The position numbers and the translations under genes were made by a program. 64,000 nt of DNA from Granulicella mallensis. GTDB taxonomy: Bacteria; Acidobacteriota; Terriglobia; Terriglobales; Acidobacteriaceae. Position 1 is the stretch's first letter. Each line of letters begins with the position of its first letter. The stretch is taken from positions 62,001 through 126,000 of the forward strand of contig NZ_JACHIO010000012.1 in NCBI RefSeq assembly GCF_014203225.1, given 5' to 3'. The notes beneath the pieces were generated by a model. It was not told where the DNA came from. It ran no database searches and worked only from the letters and a program-made list of their open reading frames with translations. Positions 45,419 through 53,384 of the stretch are shown here, piece by piece.

Positions 45419-45553
45419 AGTTGCTTCACATCGTGAATGCAGCATCGATGATTTTTGTCGATATGGGAGCGCAGGCAAACGCAACCAGGCAAAGCATCAA
45501 ACTAAAGGCAACACACTCGGGGAACGCGATACAGAGCGTTCCCCGAGGTGTTT
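45419..45553 (+). ncRNA. Candidate small structured RNA
   Basis: Runs from the predicted start of the strong promoter to a terminator stem of 12 bp (45516-45527 and 45536-45547, CTCGGGGAACGC/GCGTTCCCCGAG, 8-nt loop) followed by GTGTTT. The 5' two thirds can fold: GTTGC (45420) pairs with GCAAC (45481), enclosing two hairpins (TTCAC-GTGAA and ATCGA-TCGAT). It contains no open frame with a ribosome site. It could be a stand-alone RNA or a long leader of rsmE, whose start is 85 nt further on. It matches no RNA family I know. Confidence 0.45.
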
Positions 45554-45625
45554 AACACCCAATGTTTATAGGGTCATTCGCGTGCACGCCTCTATGTGCC
45601 CTGTCGTACATAGGCGCTCCCGCAG

Positions 45626-45631
45626 TATCCT
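45626..45631 (+). promoter_or_regulatory. -10 box (TATCCT) for leaderless rsmE
   Basis: TATCCT, 6 nt (ACGAGG), then the ATG at 45638. It shows rsmE can be expressed separately from the candidate RNA upstream. Confidence 0.5.
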
Positions 45632-45637
45632 ACGAGG

Positions 45638-46369
45638 ATGACGCGCCGCCGCTGGATCGCCGACACCTTCACCGACACAACCGCTTCGCTCACCGGCGAC
45701 CAGGCCGCTCATCTCGCGCGAGTGCTGCGCGCGGAGCCCGGACAAATCTTTGACGTCGTCGCCAACGGCTTCCTGCATCGCGCCGAGATCACGAGCGTCT
45801 CCGATAGCGAAGTCGTCTTCACGCTGCACGAGGAACTCGAAGCCGATGCCGCGCTGCCGGTGCATCTGCTGCTCGCTGTCTTCAAGTTCGATCACATGGA
45901 GTGGGGCATCGAGAAGGCCACCGAGCTCGGCGCGGAGCGCATCACGCCCGTGCTCGCTCGGCGCACGGAGAAGCATCTCTCCCAGGCTGCGGCGAAACGT
46001 GTCGAACGCTGGCGACGCATCGTGCGCGAGGCTGCGCAGCAGTCGCGGCGAAGCGATGTGCCTACAGTCGATGATCCGCAGACGTTGAAGGCCGCATTGC
46101 AGTCGGTGAGCGCGGAGACGAAGTTGCTGCTCGCCGAGACGGAGCAGGAGAACACGATCGCTGCGGCGTTGCAGCAAGCGAGTCAGCAAGTCAGCGAGTC
46201 AGCGAGTCAGTCCGTTGCTTTGGCCGTTGGTCCCGAGGGTGGCTGGACTGCCGAGGAGATGCAGCTCTTTACCGAACATGGATGGAAGCATGTCACGTTG
46301 GGACCGCGCATTCTGCGTGCCGAGACTGCAGCGATTGCGGGGTTGGCTATCTGTTCGGCCTTGCTTTAG
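45638..46369 (+). CDS. rsmE: 16S rRNA (uracil-1498-N3)-methyltransferase
   Basis: SPOUT methyltransferase that makes m3U1498 in the decoding centre. The N-terminal PUA-like domain starts MTRRRWIADTFTD...LTGDQAAHLARVLR. The knot domain has WGIEKATELGAERITPV, RWRRIVREAAQQSRR, AVGPEGGWTAEE and LGPRILRAETAAIAGLA. 243 aa. An 8-bp tandem repeat lies inside the gene before AVGPEGG, in the variable linker QQASQQVSESASQSVA. The TAG stop is the first triplet of the inverted-repeat element that follows. It is convergent to dnaJ, a common pairing. Confidence 0.93.
   Translation: MTRRRWIADTFTDTTASLTGDQAAHLARVLRAEPGQIFDVVANGFLHRAEITSVSDSEVVFTLHEELEADAALPVHLLLAVFKFDHMEWGIEKATELGAERITPVLARRTEKHLSQAAAKRVERWRRIVREAAQQSRRSDVPTVDDPQTLKAALQSVSAETKLLLAETEQENTIAAALQQASQQVSESASQSVALAVGPEGGWTAEEMQLFTEHGWKHVTLGPRILRAETAAIAGLAICSALL
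46181..46210 (+). repeat. 8-bp tandem repeat inside rsmE
   Basis: 3.75 copies of AGTCAGCG (first copy AGTCAGCA) encode the S/Q/E-rich linker of RsmE. Slippage by one unit would shift the frame; three units would keep it. Confidence 0.8.
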
Positions 46370-46577
46370 AGCAAGCCACCGTCGGGTGCCCCATCCTCGA
46401 CGCGCAGTTTCATCGCGCGGCAGGGTGGGGTATCGTGCGAAGCACGACCGTTCTTAGTTTGTAGAGGCGACGGTGGCCCGATTCATGAGAGCGGTCGTTT
46501 GCTATCGCAAGCGATACCCCACCCTGCCGCGCAAAACTGCGCGTCGAGGATGGGGCACCCGATTGTGGCTTGCTCTA
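46367..46577. repeat. Family C-like large inverted repeat (C3)
   Basis: 211-bp element. The left arm TAGAGCAAGCCAC plus GTCGGGTGCCCCATCCTCGA and GGCAGGGTGGGGTATCG is mirrored by the right arm, ending GTGGCTTGCTCTA. The middle is unpaired around AGTTTGTAGAGGCGACGG. The terminal TAG is the rsmE stop codon. The arms share the TAGAGCAA end with C1 and C2 but not the body. Confidence 0.8.
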
Positions 46578-46601
46578 CACAAGGGCTCGCCTAAAAACGA
46601 A

Positions 46602-46634
46602 AACGGCGGTGAAGCTTATCGCCTCACCGCCGTT
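46602..46634 (-). terminator. Terminator after dnaJ
   Basis: 11-bp stem AACGGCGGTGA / TCACCGCCGTT with an 11-nt loop; on the minus strand it is followed by TTCGTTTTT. Confidence 0.8.
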
Positions 46635-46656
46635 CAATTACTTCCTACACCTTGCT

Positions 46657-47802
46657 CTAGCTGAAGATGTCCTTCACCTTGCCAAACAGTCCGCGCGAAG
46701 CCGGGGTGTTCTCCACCGTCATCGTCTCGGCAAGCTGCTTCATCAGTTCCTTCTGCTGCTTGTTGAGCTTGCTCGGGGTCTGCACCCGTACCTCGACGAT
46801 CAGGTCGCCCTTGCCGTGCGAGTTCAGGTGAGGGACACCCTTACCCTTCAGCTTGAACTCCTTGCCACTCTGCGTGCCTTCGGGAACCTTCAGCGTCTCC
46901 TTGCCCTCGAGCGTCGTCAATTCGATCTCGGTGCCGAGCGCCGCCTGAGGGAAGCTCACCGGAATTACGCAGTGCAGGTCGTCACCATCGCGCTCGAAGA
47001 ACTTGTGCGCCTTGACCTCAAGCACCACGTAGAGGTCGCCTGCCGGACCGCCGAAGCGTCCTGCGTCGCCCTCGCCGCTGTAGCGAATGCGCGTGTCCTG
47101 CTCGACACCCGCCGGAACCTTGACGAGGATCTTGTGCTCACGCTGCAGACGCGCATCGCCCTTGCAGGTCTTGCAGGGGTTGCGGACGATGCTGCCCGTT
47201 CCGCTGCACACCGGGCAGGTTCTCGCGACCGAGAAGAAGCCCTGCTGCGTGCGAATCTGTCCGCGGCCGCCGCACTGCTGGCAGGTCTCCGGCTGCTTGC
47301 CGCCCTCCGAGCCTGAACCCGAGCAGTCCTCGCACACCTCGGCGCGACGGATCGTAATCTCACGCTCGACGCCGAAGACAGCCTCCTCAAACTCCAGACG
47401 CATGTCGAACTTCAGGTCGCGGCCACGCTGGGCGCGTGACGCCCGGCGATTGCCGCTGCCGCCCATGTTGAACATCTCGCCGAACAGGTCGCCAAAGATA
47501 TCCCCCAGGTCGCCCTGCCCCTGGAACGGGTTGCCGCCGCCGTTGAAGCCGCCCGGTCCGGCGCCGCTGACACCGGCATGACCGTAACGGTCATAGGCGG
47601 CGCGCTTGTCCGCATCGCTGAGGACCTGGTAGGCCTCGCTGCACTGCTTGAAGCGCTCCTCGGCCTCCGGATTGTTCGGGTTGCGGTCCGGATGAAACTG
47701 CATGGCGAGCTTGCGATACGCGACCTTGAGCTCGGCATCGGTCGCCGTGCGTTCCACGCTTAGAACTTCGTAGTAATCCATCTTCATCGTTGCTGTCGCC
47801 AT
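46657..47802 (-). CDS. dnaJ: Chaperone protein DnaJ
   Basis: 381 aa. J-domain (about 8-75) with H37-P38-D39, then a glycine/phenylalanine-rich region ([20 protein letters not shown]), four CxxCxGxG zinc motifs ([32 protein letters not shown]) and the C-terminal substrate domain. Works with DnaK and GrpE in folding. dnaK is not in this window. Its stop TAG reads into GAGCAAGG, like the family C ends. It is preceded by grpE and hrcA on the same strand. Confidence 0.96.
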   Translation of the reverse strand: MATATMKMDYYEVLSVERTATDAELKVAYRKLAMQFHPDRNPNNPEAEERFKQCSEAYQVLSDADKRAAYDRYGHAGVSGAGPGGFNGGGNPFQGQGDLGDIFGDLFGEMFNMGGSGNRRASRAQRGRDLKFDMRLEFEEAVFGVEREITIRRAEVCEDCSGSGSEGGKQPETCQQCGGRGQIRTQQGFFSVARTCPVCSGTGSIVRNPCKTCKGDARLQREHKILVKVPAGVEQDTRIRYSGEGDAGRFGGPAGDLYVVLEVKAHKFFERDGDDLHCVIPVSFPQAALGTEIELTTLEGKETLKVPEGTQSGKEFKLKGKGVPHLNSHGKGDLIVEVRVQTPSKLNKQQKELMKQLAETMTVENTPASRGLFGKVKDIFS

Positions 47803-47845
47803 TACCTGATTCCTTATTCGCTATTAAATGGGTCGCGCCTGGTTT

Positions 47846-48400
47846 CTACTCGCTCTTCTGTGCGGTGTTCACTGCGATCCGCACCAGCGCCGGACGAAGC
47901 AGCTTGTCACGCAGCTTATAGCCGCGGCGAATCTCTTCCAACACCTGGTGATCGGGGTGCTCCACTGTTTCGATGCTGCCCAGAGCCTCGTGGATTCGCG
48001 GATCGAACTGCGCCCCCACCGTCTCAACCGGCTGCACCTGCAAGCCCTTCAGGGCCTCTTCCATCTGCTTCAGGATGAGTTCGACCCCGGTACGCAGCTG
48101 CTCGGCGGAGCCGTCGGCCTTCAGCGCGAGCTGAAAGTTGTCCATCACGCCGAGGAACGGCTCAACCGCGCCCTGCACGGCGTAGTCACGAGCGTCCTGG
48201 CGTTCCTTGATCTCACGCTTGCGGGCGTTGTCGAACTCAGCCTGCAGCCGCGCGAGGCGGTCCTTCAACTGGTCGCGCTCGCCGCGAAGCTGTTCCATCT
48301 CTGCCTGCTGTGCATCGGCCTCGATCACTTCGGTTCCGTTCTCTGGTTCGGGCTGCGTGGCGTCCATCATCTCTTCCTGTGTCATGTCCTGTGTGCTCAT
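47846..48400 (-). CDS. grpE: Nucleotide exchange factor GrpE
   Basis: 184 aa, with a long coiled-coil helix (EMEQLRGERDQLKDRLARLQAEFDNARKREI) and the beta-domain PVETVGAQFDPRIHEALGSIETVEHPDHQVLEEIRRGYKL...RPALVRIA. Releases ADP from DnaK. The ATG at 48400 (MSTQDMTQ) is chosen for GGAG at 5-nt spacing; earlier in-frame ATGs at 48427 and 48487 have none. Confidence 0.92.
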   Translation of the reverse strand: MSTQDMTQEEMMDATQPEPENGTEVIEADAQQAEMEQLRGERDQLKDRLARLQAEFDNARKREIKERQDARDYAVQGAVEPFLGVMDNFQLALKADGSAEQLRTGVELILKQMEEALKGLQVQPVETVGAQFDPRIHEALGSIETVEHPDHQVLEEIRRGYKLRDKLLRPALVRIAVNTAQKSE

Positions 48401-48483
48401 CTTTGCTCCGTCTTCATTGTTTCCCATTCGCGACCATCGCGCGAATGCATCTCGAACTTCGTCTATCCGGTTCCGCTTCAGGG

Positions 48484-49575
48484 TCATAGCGGGGGCGGTC
48501 CAAACATTCCACCTGCTGCATCGCTGCTGATGCGGTCAAACACCTGCGCGATGTAGCTGACCGCGCTCATCGCATTCTCATAGTGCATACGCTTGGGCCC
48601 GATCACGCCTACGGTTCCAACGCTTTCGCCGCCGACGCGCGCCGGTGCGGCGATCAGCACCAGCCCTGCCATCTCCGGGGCCTGCTCTTCCAGGTCGAAT
48701 ACCACGCGCACCGACTCCTGCCGCGAATCGATGTAGGCGTTCAGCAGCTCCACGAGGCGTTGCTTGGTCTCAAGCGCCGCCAGCATCTCGCGCAACTGGG
48801 CACGATCTTCCGGAAGGCCGACGAGGTTGGCCACGCCTTCGACGTAGACCGCCTGCTCCGCGTGCGCAGCCTCCGGCACGGTACCTGCCCACAACTGCTG
48901 AGCCAGTTCCCGGTAGTCGCTTCGTTCGCGCTCTAATCGCTGTGCCAGCTCGGCACGCACCCGCTCGATATTCCAGCCGCGGTAGTGTTCGTTCAAAAAG
49001 TTTGCGGCAGTCTCAAGCTCGCGCAGCGAAAGATCGCGGTCGATGGACAGCACCCGGTCGCGCACCATGCCGCTGCGCGTGACCAGCACCGCGAGTACCC
49101 GCCGCGCAGCCAGCCGGCTGAAGTGTACGTGCTCCAGCAGATCGGCGTTCGCGATAGCACCGATGGCCAGGCCGACACCACTGGAAAGCGTAGCCAGCAC
49201 ATGCGAGGTCCGTGCCAGCAGAGCCTGCGCCCCGGCGACCCCGGCAAAGCTGGAGTCGATCTGCGACTGCACCTCAGCAAGCGAAAGCCCCGGCAGCCGT
49301 CCGGCAAAGCCTCCATGCAACTGGGCAACATACATGCGGAAGGCCTCGGCCGAAGGAATGCGGCCAGCCGAGGTATGCGGCTGCTCCAACATACCGGCGT
49401 CCGCCAGGTCGGCCATCTCGTTGCGAATCGTAGCGGCGCTCATCGCACCGTTTTCAAAGGCCTGTGAACGCGCAATGGCGCCAGAGCTCACCGGCTCACC
49501 CGTCGAGATATAGTTCTCGACGATCGCGGTCAGAATCTGCCGCTGCCGTATTGTCATCTGGTTCATGCTCGCCAT
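48484..49575 (-). CDS. hrcA: Heat-shock repressor HrcA
   Basis: 363 aa. N-terminal winged-helix domain (MTIRQRQILTAIVENYISTGEPVSSGAIAR, then SAATIRNEMADLADAGMLEQPHTSAGRIPS), followed by the GAF-like and inserted dimerisation domains; the ending KRMHYENAMSAVSYIAQVFDRIS is typical. HrcA normally binds CIRCE (TTAGCACTC-N9-GAGTGCTAA); I do not see a CIRCE in this gene's upstream region. The start at 49575 fits GGAGG at 5-nt spacing. Confidence 0.93.
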   Translation of the reverse strand: MASMNQMTIRQRQILTAIVENYISTGEPVSSGAIARSQAFENGAMSAATIRNEMADLADAGMLEQPHTSAGRIPSAEAFRMYVAQLHGGFAGRLPGLSLAEVQSQIDSSFAGVAGAQALLARTSHVLATLSSGVGLAIGAIANADLLEHVHFSRLAARRVLAVLVTRSGMVRDRVLSIDRDLSLRELETAANFLNEHYRGWNIERVRAELAQRLERERSDYRELAQQLWAGTVPEAAHAEQAVYVEGVANLVGLPEDRAQLREMLAALETKQRLVELLNAYIDSRQESVRVVFDLEEQAPEMAGLVLIAAPARVGGESVGTVGVIGPKRMHYENAMSAVSYIAQVFDRISSDAAGGMFGPPPL

Positions 49576-49620
49576 CATAGCCTCCAGCTCAGGTCTCACG
49601 GCCTTCGCTGTTTCCTGTTT

Positions 49621-50454
49621 CTAACTAATCTCCAATACATCTTCGCTGCGTGACGCGACTTCTTTGGCCTTTTCGGCGATCTTCAGGGCGATGGCCGCAA
49701 ACTCCCGCGCCCGCAGAGACTCCTCGGTGCCCAGTGCCGCCGGCAGACCGCGATCACCACCCTCGCGTACACGAGGATCGAGATCGATCGAGCCCAGGAA
49801 CGGCAGGTTGAACTGCTTCGCCGTCTGCTCCGTTCCACCAGCTCCGAAGACATCAATGATCTCGCCGCTCGGCAGCGTCATCTGGCTCATGTTCTCGACC
49901 AGCCCCAGAACCTCGACGTTGACCTGGTGGAACATCTCGAGCGCCTTGCGCGCATCCTGCAACGCCACGCTCGATCCGGTCGAGACGACGACCGCACCGG
50001 TCAGCGGCACCGTCTGCACCAGCGAGATCACGACATCACCCGTGCCCGGAGGCAGGTCGACGATGAGGAAGTCCAGCTCGCCCCATTCCACCTGCTGCAG
50101 AAACTGCCGGATGATCTGGTGCAGCATCGGCCCACGCATCACCATCGGCTTGTCGCCGGGAGAGATCAGCCCGATGGAGATGAACTTGACGCCATGCGCC
50201 TGCAGCGGCTCGATGCGGTTTTCGCCGATGATGTTCGGCTGCCGTGTAATGCCCAGCATCGTGGGAACGTTCGGCCCGTAGATATCGGCGTCGATCAAAC
50301 CCACCCGGTAGCCCAGCTTTGCGAGGCTCACCGAAAGGTTGACGCTCACCGTCGTCTTGCCGACGCCGCCCTTACCCGATCCCACCGCCACTACATGCTG
50401 TACACCCGGCAACGGCTGAGGCCCCTGCGGCATTCCCTGTCCACTATGTCCCAT
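49621..50454 (-). CDS. mrp: Mrp/NBP35-type ATP-binding iron-sulphur carrier
   Basis: 277 aa. Deviant Walker A AVGSGKGGVGKTTVSVNLS, then GLIDADIYGPNVPTMLG, VDLPPGTGDVVISL and AVVVSTGSSVALQDARKALEMF. It loads 4Fe-4S clusters on target proteins. It lacks the N-terminal DUF59 domain seen in many bacterial Mrp proteins, so it is the compact form. The start MGHSGQGMPQGPQPLPG lies 63 nt from the thioesterase stop. Confidence 0.93.
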   Translation of the reverse strand: MGHSGQGMPQGPQPLPGVQHVVAVGSGKGGVGKTTVSVNLSVSLAKLGYRVGLIDADIYGPNVPTMLGITRQPNIIGENRIEPLQAHGVKFISIGLISPGDKPMVMRGPMLHQIIRQFLQQVEWGELDFLIVDLPPGTGDVVISLVQTVPLTGAVVVSTGSSVALQDARKALEMFHQVNVEVLGLVENMSQMTLPSGEIIDVFGAGGTEQTAKQFNLPFLGSIDLDPRVREGGDRGLPAALGTEESLRAREFAAIALKIAEKAKEVASRSEDVLEIS

Positions 50455-50513
50455 CGAATTCGTCCTTGCTCTTCCTGGTTTCTGCTAACTGTTCCTGCTA
50501 AAAACTTACTGCC

Positions 50514-51035
50514 CTACGCATGCCACTCCGGCGCCATCGCCGCACGCATCGCCCGCTTGCGCAGGGTCTCCTCGGAGCGCATCTCGCGACGGCGGGCGGC
50601 ATCTTCAAATCGCCGCTTCTGATTTTCGGTCTCCGGCAGAACCTGCGGCACCTCGATGCGCTGTCCCGTGCTATCTACCGCGACAAAGGTGAGATAGGCC
50701 GACGATACATGCCGCAGACGCTGTGCGCGCACATCTTCGACCATCGCCTTCACGCCTACCTCCATCGAAGTCTTGTACGCGCGATTCACGCTGGACTTCA
50801 GGATCAGCAGATCTCCAACCTTTACCGGCGCGACGAAGTCCAGGTGATCCATGGACGCCGTTACCGTGATGGCCCGGGCGTGACGGCTGGCCGCCATCGC
50901 TCCGACGAGGTCGATGAACTGCATCAGCCGGCCGCCGAAGAGATTGCCGAGCGCATTGGCGTCTCCCGGAAAAATAATCTCGCTGCGCTCCGATTGCGAC
51001 TCACTCACGGGCCGCACTAACATGCCTTCACTCAT
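50514..51035 (-). CDS. Acyl-CoA thioesterase (hotdog, YciA/BACH-like)
   Basis: 173 aa. FPGDANALGNLFGGRLMQFIDLVGAMAASRHA and ASMDHLDFVAPVKVGDLLIL match the YciA/BACH acyl-CoA thioesterase family, with the catalytic Asn and Asp in the hotdog core. The C-terminal 40 residues are an Arg/Glu-rich helix outside the core. Hydrolyses acyl-CoA thioesters. A TAGAAT box with only GGAGAG between it and the ATG precedes the start. Confidence 0.88.
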   Translation of the reverse strand: MSEGMLVRPVSESQSERSEIIFPGDANALGNLFGGRLMQFIDLVGAMAASRHARAITVTASMDHLDFVAPVKVGDLLILKSSVNRAYKTSMEVGVKAMVEDVRAQRLRHVSSAYLTFVAVDSTGQRIEVPQVLPETENQKRRFEDAARRREMRSEETLRKRAMRAAMAPEWHA

Positions 51036-51041
51036 CTCTCC

Positions 51042-51047
51042 ATTCTA
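51042..51047 (-). promoter_or_regulatory. -10 box (TAGAAT) for the thioesterase gene
   Basis: On the minus strand TAGAAT, 6 nt (GGAGAG), then the ATG at 51035. GGAG could serve as Shine-Dalgarno only if transcription starts slightly upstream of expectation. Confidence 0.5.
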
Positions 51048-51118
51048 AATTGCCCGTCAAATCATTGCTCTCCGGCACCCCTTTTGCATTTCGCCAGCGT
51101 TCCCCGCATCCTAAGCAG

Positions 51119-51427
51119 ATGGACAAGATCGCGATGCTCACCGAAATCCTGAAGCAGAACCCCACCGACGCCTTCGCCCGCTATGGCCTCGCCATGGCCT
51201 ACTCCTCCGAGGGCAAGCAGGAGGCGGCGCTCACGGAGTTCTCGACCATCCTGCAGTACACTCCGGACTACGTGCCGGCCTATCAGATGTCCGCCCAGGA
51301 GCTGCTGAAGGCCGGCCGTGCAGACGAGGCCCGCGAGCGCCTTACTGCCGGTCTGGCCGCCGCTGCCCGCACCGGCAACGCTCACGCTGCCAGCGAGATG
51401 CAGGCGATGCTGGATGATTTGAGCTAA
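51119..51427 (+). CDS. Small TPR-type protein (102 aa)
   Basis: MDKIAMLTEILKQNPTDAFARYGLAMAYSSEGKQEAALTEFSTIL and YVPAYQMSAQELLKAGRADEARERL form two to three TPR-like helix pairs (alternating A/Y/L/G at TPR positions). The ATG at 51119 is chosen because TPR similarity starts there; the frame is open further upstream. It is divergent from the thioesterase gene. Confidence 0.7.
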   Translation: MDKIAMLTEILKQNPTDAFARYGLAMAYSSEGKQEAALTEFSTILQYTPDYVPAYQMSAQELLKAGRADEARERLTAGLAAAARTGNAHAASEMQAMLDDLS

Positions 51428-51466
51428 GCCTTAGCATGTTGAAGAAAGAATCAGGGCGCCCCCTAA

Positions 51467-51704
51467 CGCGAAGCGCAAACCGTGACGCTTCAGCGTCACG
51501 GGGCGGAGGGAGCCGTAGCCTTCAGGCTACGGAATAAGGGCCAGGCGAGAATCGGGCTTTAGCCCCGGGCTCTTTGCCCGCAGCCGAAAGAAGGCCCGGG
51601 CCTAAAGGCCAATTCTTTGCTAAGCCTCTATTCCGTAGCCTAAAGGCTACGGCTCCCTCCGTCTCGCTGACCCTAAGGCGTCAACGAACGCGCTTCGCGC
51701 AATT
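51467..51704. repeat. Family D cluster of nested palindromes
   Basis: Several hairpins in a row: CGTGACGCTTCAGCGTCACG (51481), CCGTAGCCTTCAGGCTACGG (51513), GGGCTTTAGCCC (51554), GGGCCTAAAGGCC (51599), CCGTAGCCTAAAGGCTACGG (51633). The outer pair, including GGAGGGAG and CTCCCTCC, also pair with each other as a 35-bp inverted repeat. It fills the gap between the TPR gene and the ChlI-like gene. I see no gene in it. Confidence 0.75.
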
Positions 51705-51749
51705 GAGAACAGACAGCCATCCGCGAATCCTCCCTCCCTGTAAGACATC

Positions 51750-51755
51750 TATACT
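51750..51755 (+). promoter_or_regulatory. -10 box (TATACT) for leaderless ChlI-like gene
   Basis: TATACT, 7 nt (TCTACAT), then the ATG at 51763. No ribosome site, and no credible -35. Confidence 0.6.
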
Positions 51756-51762
51756 TCTACAT

Positions 51763-53325
51763 ATGCCGTCGACTGCACTTCCGCGCACCCTGGGTCAACT
51801 CCGCACCTCTGCTTACACCGCCGATCGCGTCTCCCGCAGCGTCAAGGACGAGCTTCGCGACAACCTGATCGCCCGCCTGCGCGAGATCGCTCCCGGTGGG
51901 CCGAAGGAAGGCGAATCGCTCTTCCCCGGCATCGTCGGCTATGACGACACGGTCGTCCCGCAGGTGATCAATGCCGTGCTTTCGCGGCATAACTTCATCC
52001 TGCTGGGCCTGCGCGGCCAGGCGAAGTCACGCATTCTGCGCTCGCTGACGACGCTGCTCGATCCCTTCAGCCCCTACGTCGCCGGCTCCGAGCTGCGCGA
52101 CAACCCCTACGCCCCGCTCTCGAAGTTCTCGCGCGACCTTGTCGCCTCGCTCGGCGACGACACCCCCATCGCGTGGATGACGCCAATAGAGCGCTACGTC
52201 GAAAAACTGGCAACGCCGGACGTGACCGTGGCCGATCTCATCGGCGACGTCGATCCGATCAAAGCCGCGCGCAGCGGCCACGAGCTCGGCAGCGAGCTGA
52301 CCATGCACTACGGGCTGCTGCCCCGCGCCAATCGTGGCATCTTCGCCATCAACGAGGTCCCCGACCTCGCCGGCAAGATCCAGGTCGCTCTCTTCAACAT
52401 CATGCAGGAGGGCGACGTACAGATTAAGGGCTATCCCGTGCGCCTGGAGCTCGACGTCGCCATCGTCTTCTCGGCCAACCCCGAGGACTACACAGCGCGC
52501 GGCAAGATCGTCACTCCGCTCAAGGACCGCATCGGCAGCGAGATTCGCACGCACTACCCCGAGTCGCTCGACGAAGCCATCAGCATCACGGAGCAGGAGG
52601 CCTGGACGGCGCGCAGCTATGCCCCTTCGAATGATGCCATCCAGCGTATCGAGATTCCGCATTACATCCGCCAGATCGTCGAGCAGATCGCCTTTGTCGC
52701 GCGTGAGGACAAGAAGGTCGACAAGCGCTCGGGTGTATCGCAGCGTCTGCCCATCAGCACGATGGAGCTTGTGGTCTCGAACGCCGAACGCCGGGCATTG
52801 ATTCATGGCGAGTCGCTCGTCGTCCCTCGGGTCGGCGATATCTTCGCCGCGCTGCCGGGCATCACGGGCAAGATCGAGCTTGAGTACGAAGGCGAGATGC
52901 GCGGTTCGGACAACGTCATCCGCGAGTTGATTCGCAGCTCTGTCGCCAACATCTTCGACAGCTACTTTGCCGATACCAACACGCAGCAGATCGAGCAGTG
53001 GTTCAACCTCGGCGGTGCTGTGGAGTTGAACGACAAGCAGCCCGCCGCAACTGTTCTGGCAGAACTCCAACAGATCCAGGGCCTCTTCGAGAAGCTGACA
53101 CCGTTCAAGATCACCTCGAAGTCTCAGCCTGAGGTAGCCGTCTCAGCGGCGGAGTTCCTGCTCGAAGGTATGACCGCGCACAAGCGCATCTCGCGCAGCG
53201 AGGCACGCAAGTTCAGCGCCGGTGAAAAACGCAAGCGAAACGAAGAGGCAGCGAACTTCGCCGAACGCAAGCGCGAGCAGGAGCGGGAAGACGCACACAA
53301 CCGCACTCGGCGCGGATTCAACTAA
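51763..53325 (+). CDS. ChlI-like AAA+ ATPase with altered Walker motifs (520 aa)
   Basis: The AAA+ core resembles the Mg-chelatase ChlI/MoxR group: [30 protein letters not shown] as Walker A (G82-S89, Ala87 in place of the usual Gly) and [20 protein letters not shown] as Walker B (Asn197-Glu198 instead of Asp-Glu). K88 and S89 remain. Next come [28 protein letters not shown] and a C-terminal tail very rich in K/R/E. As I remember the family, GLRGQAKxR and AINEVPDL are its norm. Its likely partner, a VWA protein, is at 55491. Function unknown; metal-chelatase-type assembly is one option. Confidence 0.85.
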   Translation: [520 protein letters not shown]

Positions 53326-53384
53326 ACGGTTCCGCAACAGAGGGGTCACCTAACAGCTGCGTTTCACGTGTGTTACCGAAACGC

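Noticed and set aside
45384-45641. 85-codon open frame over the candidate small RNA
   Set aside because: It starts within the -35 box of the strong promoter, reads through the terminator hairpin and has no ribosome site.
48484-49640. CIRCE operator upstream of hrcA
   Set aside because: No TTAGCACTC-like inverted repeat is present in the upstream sequence.
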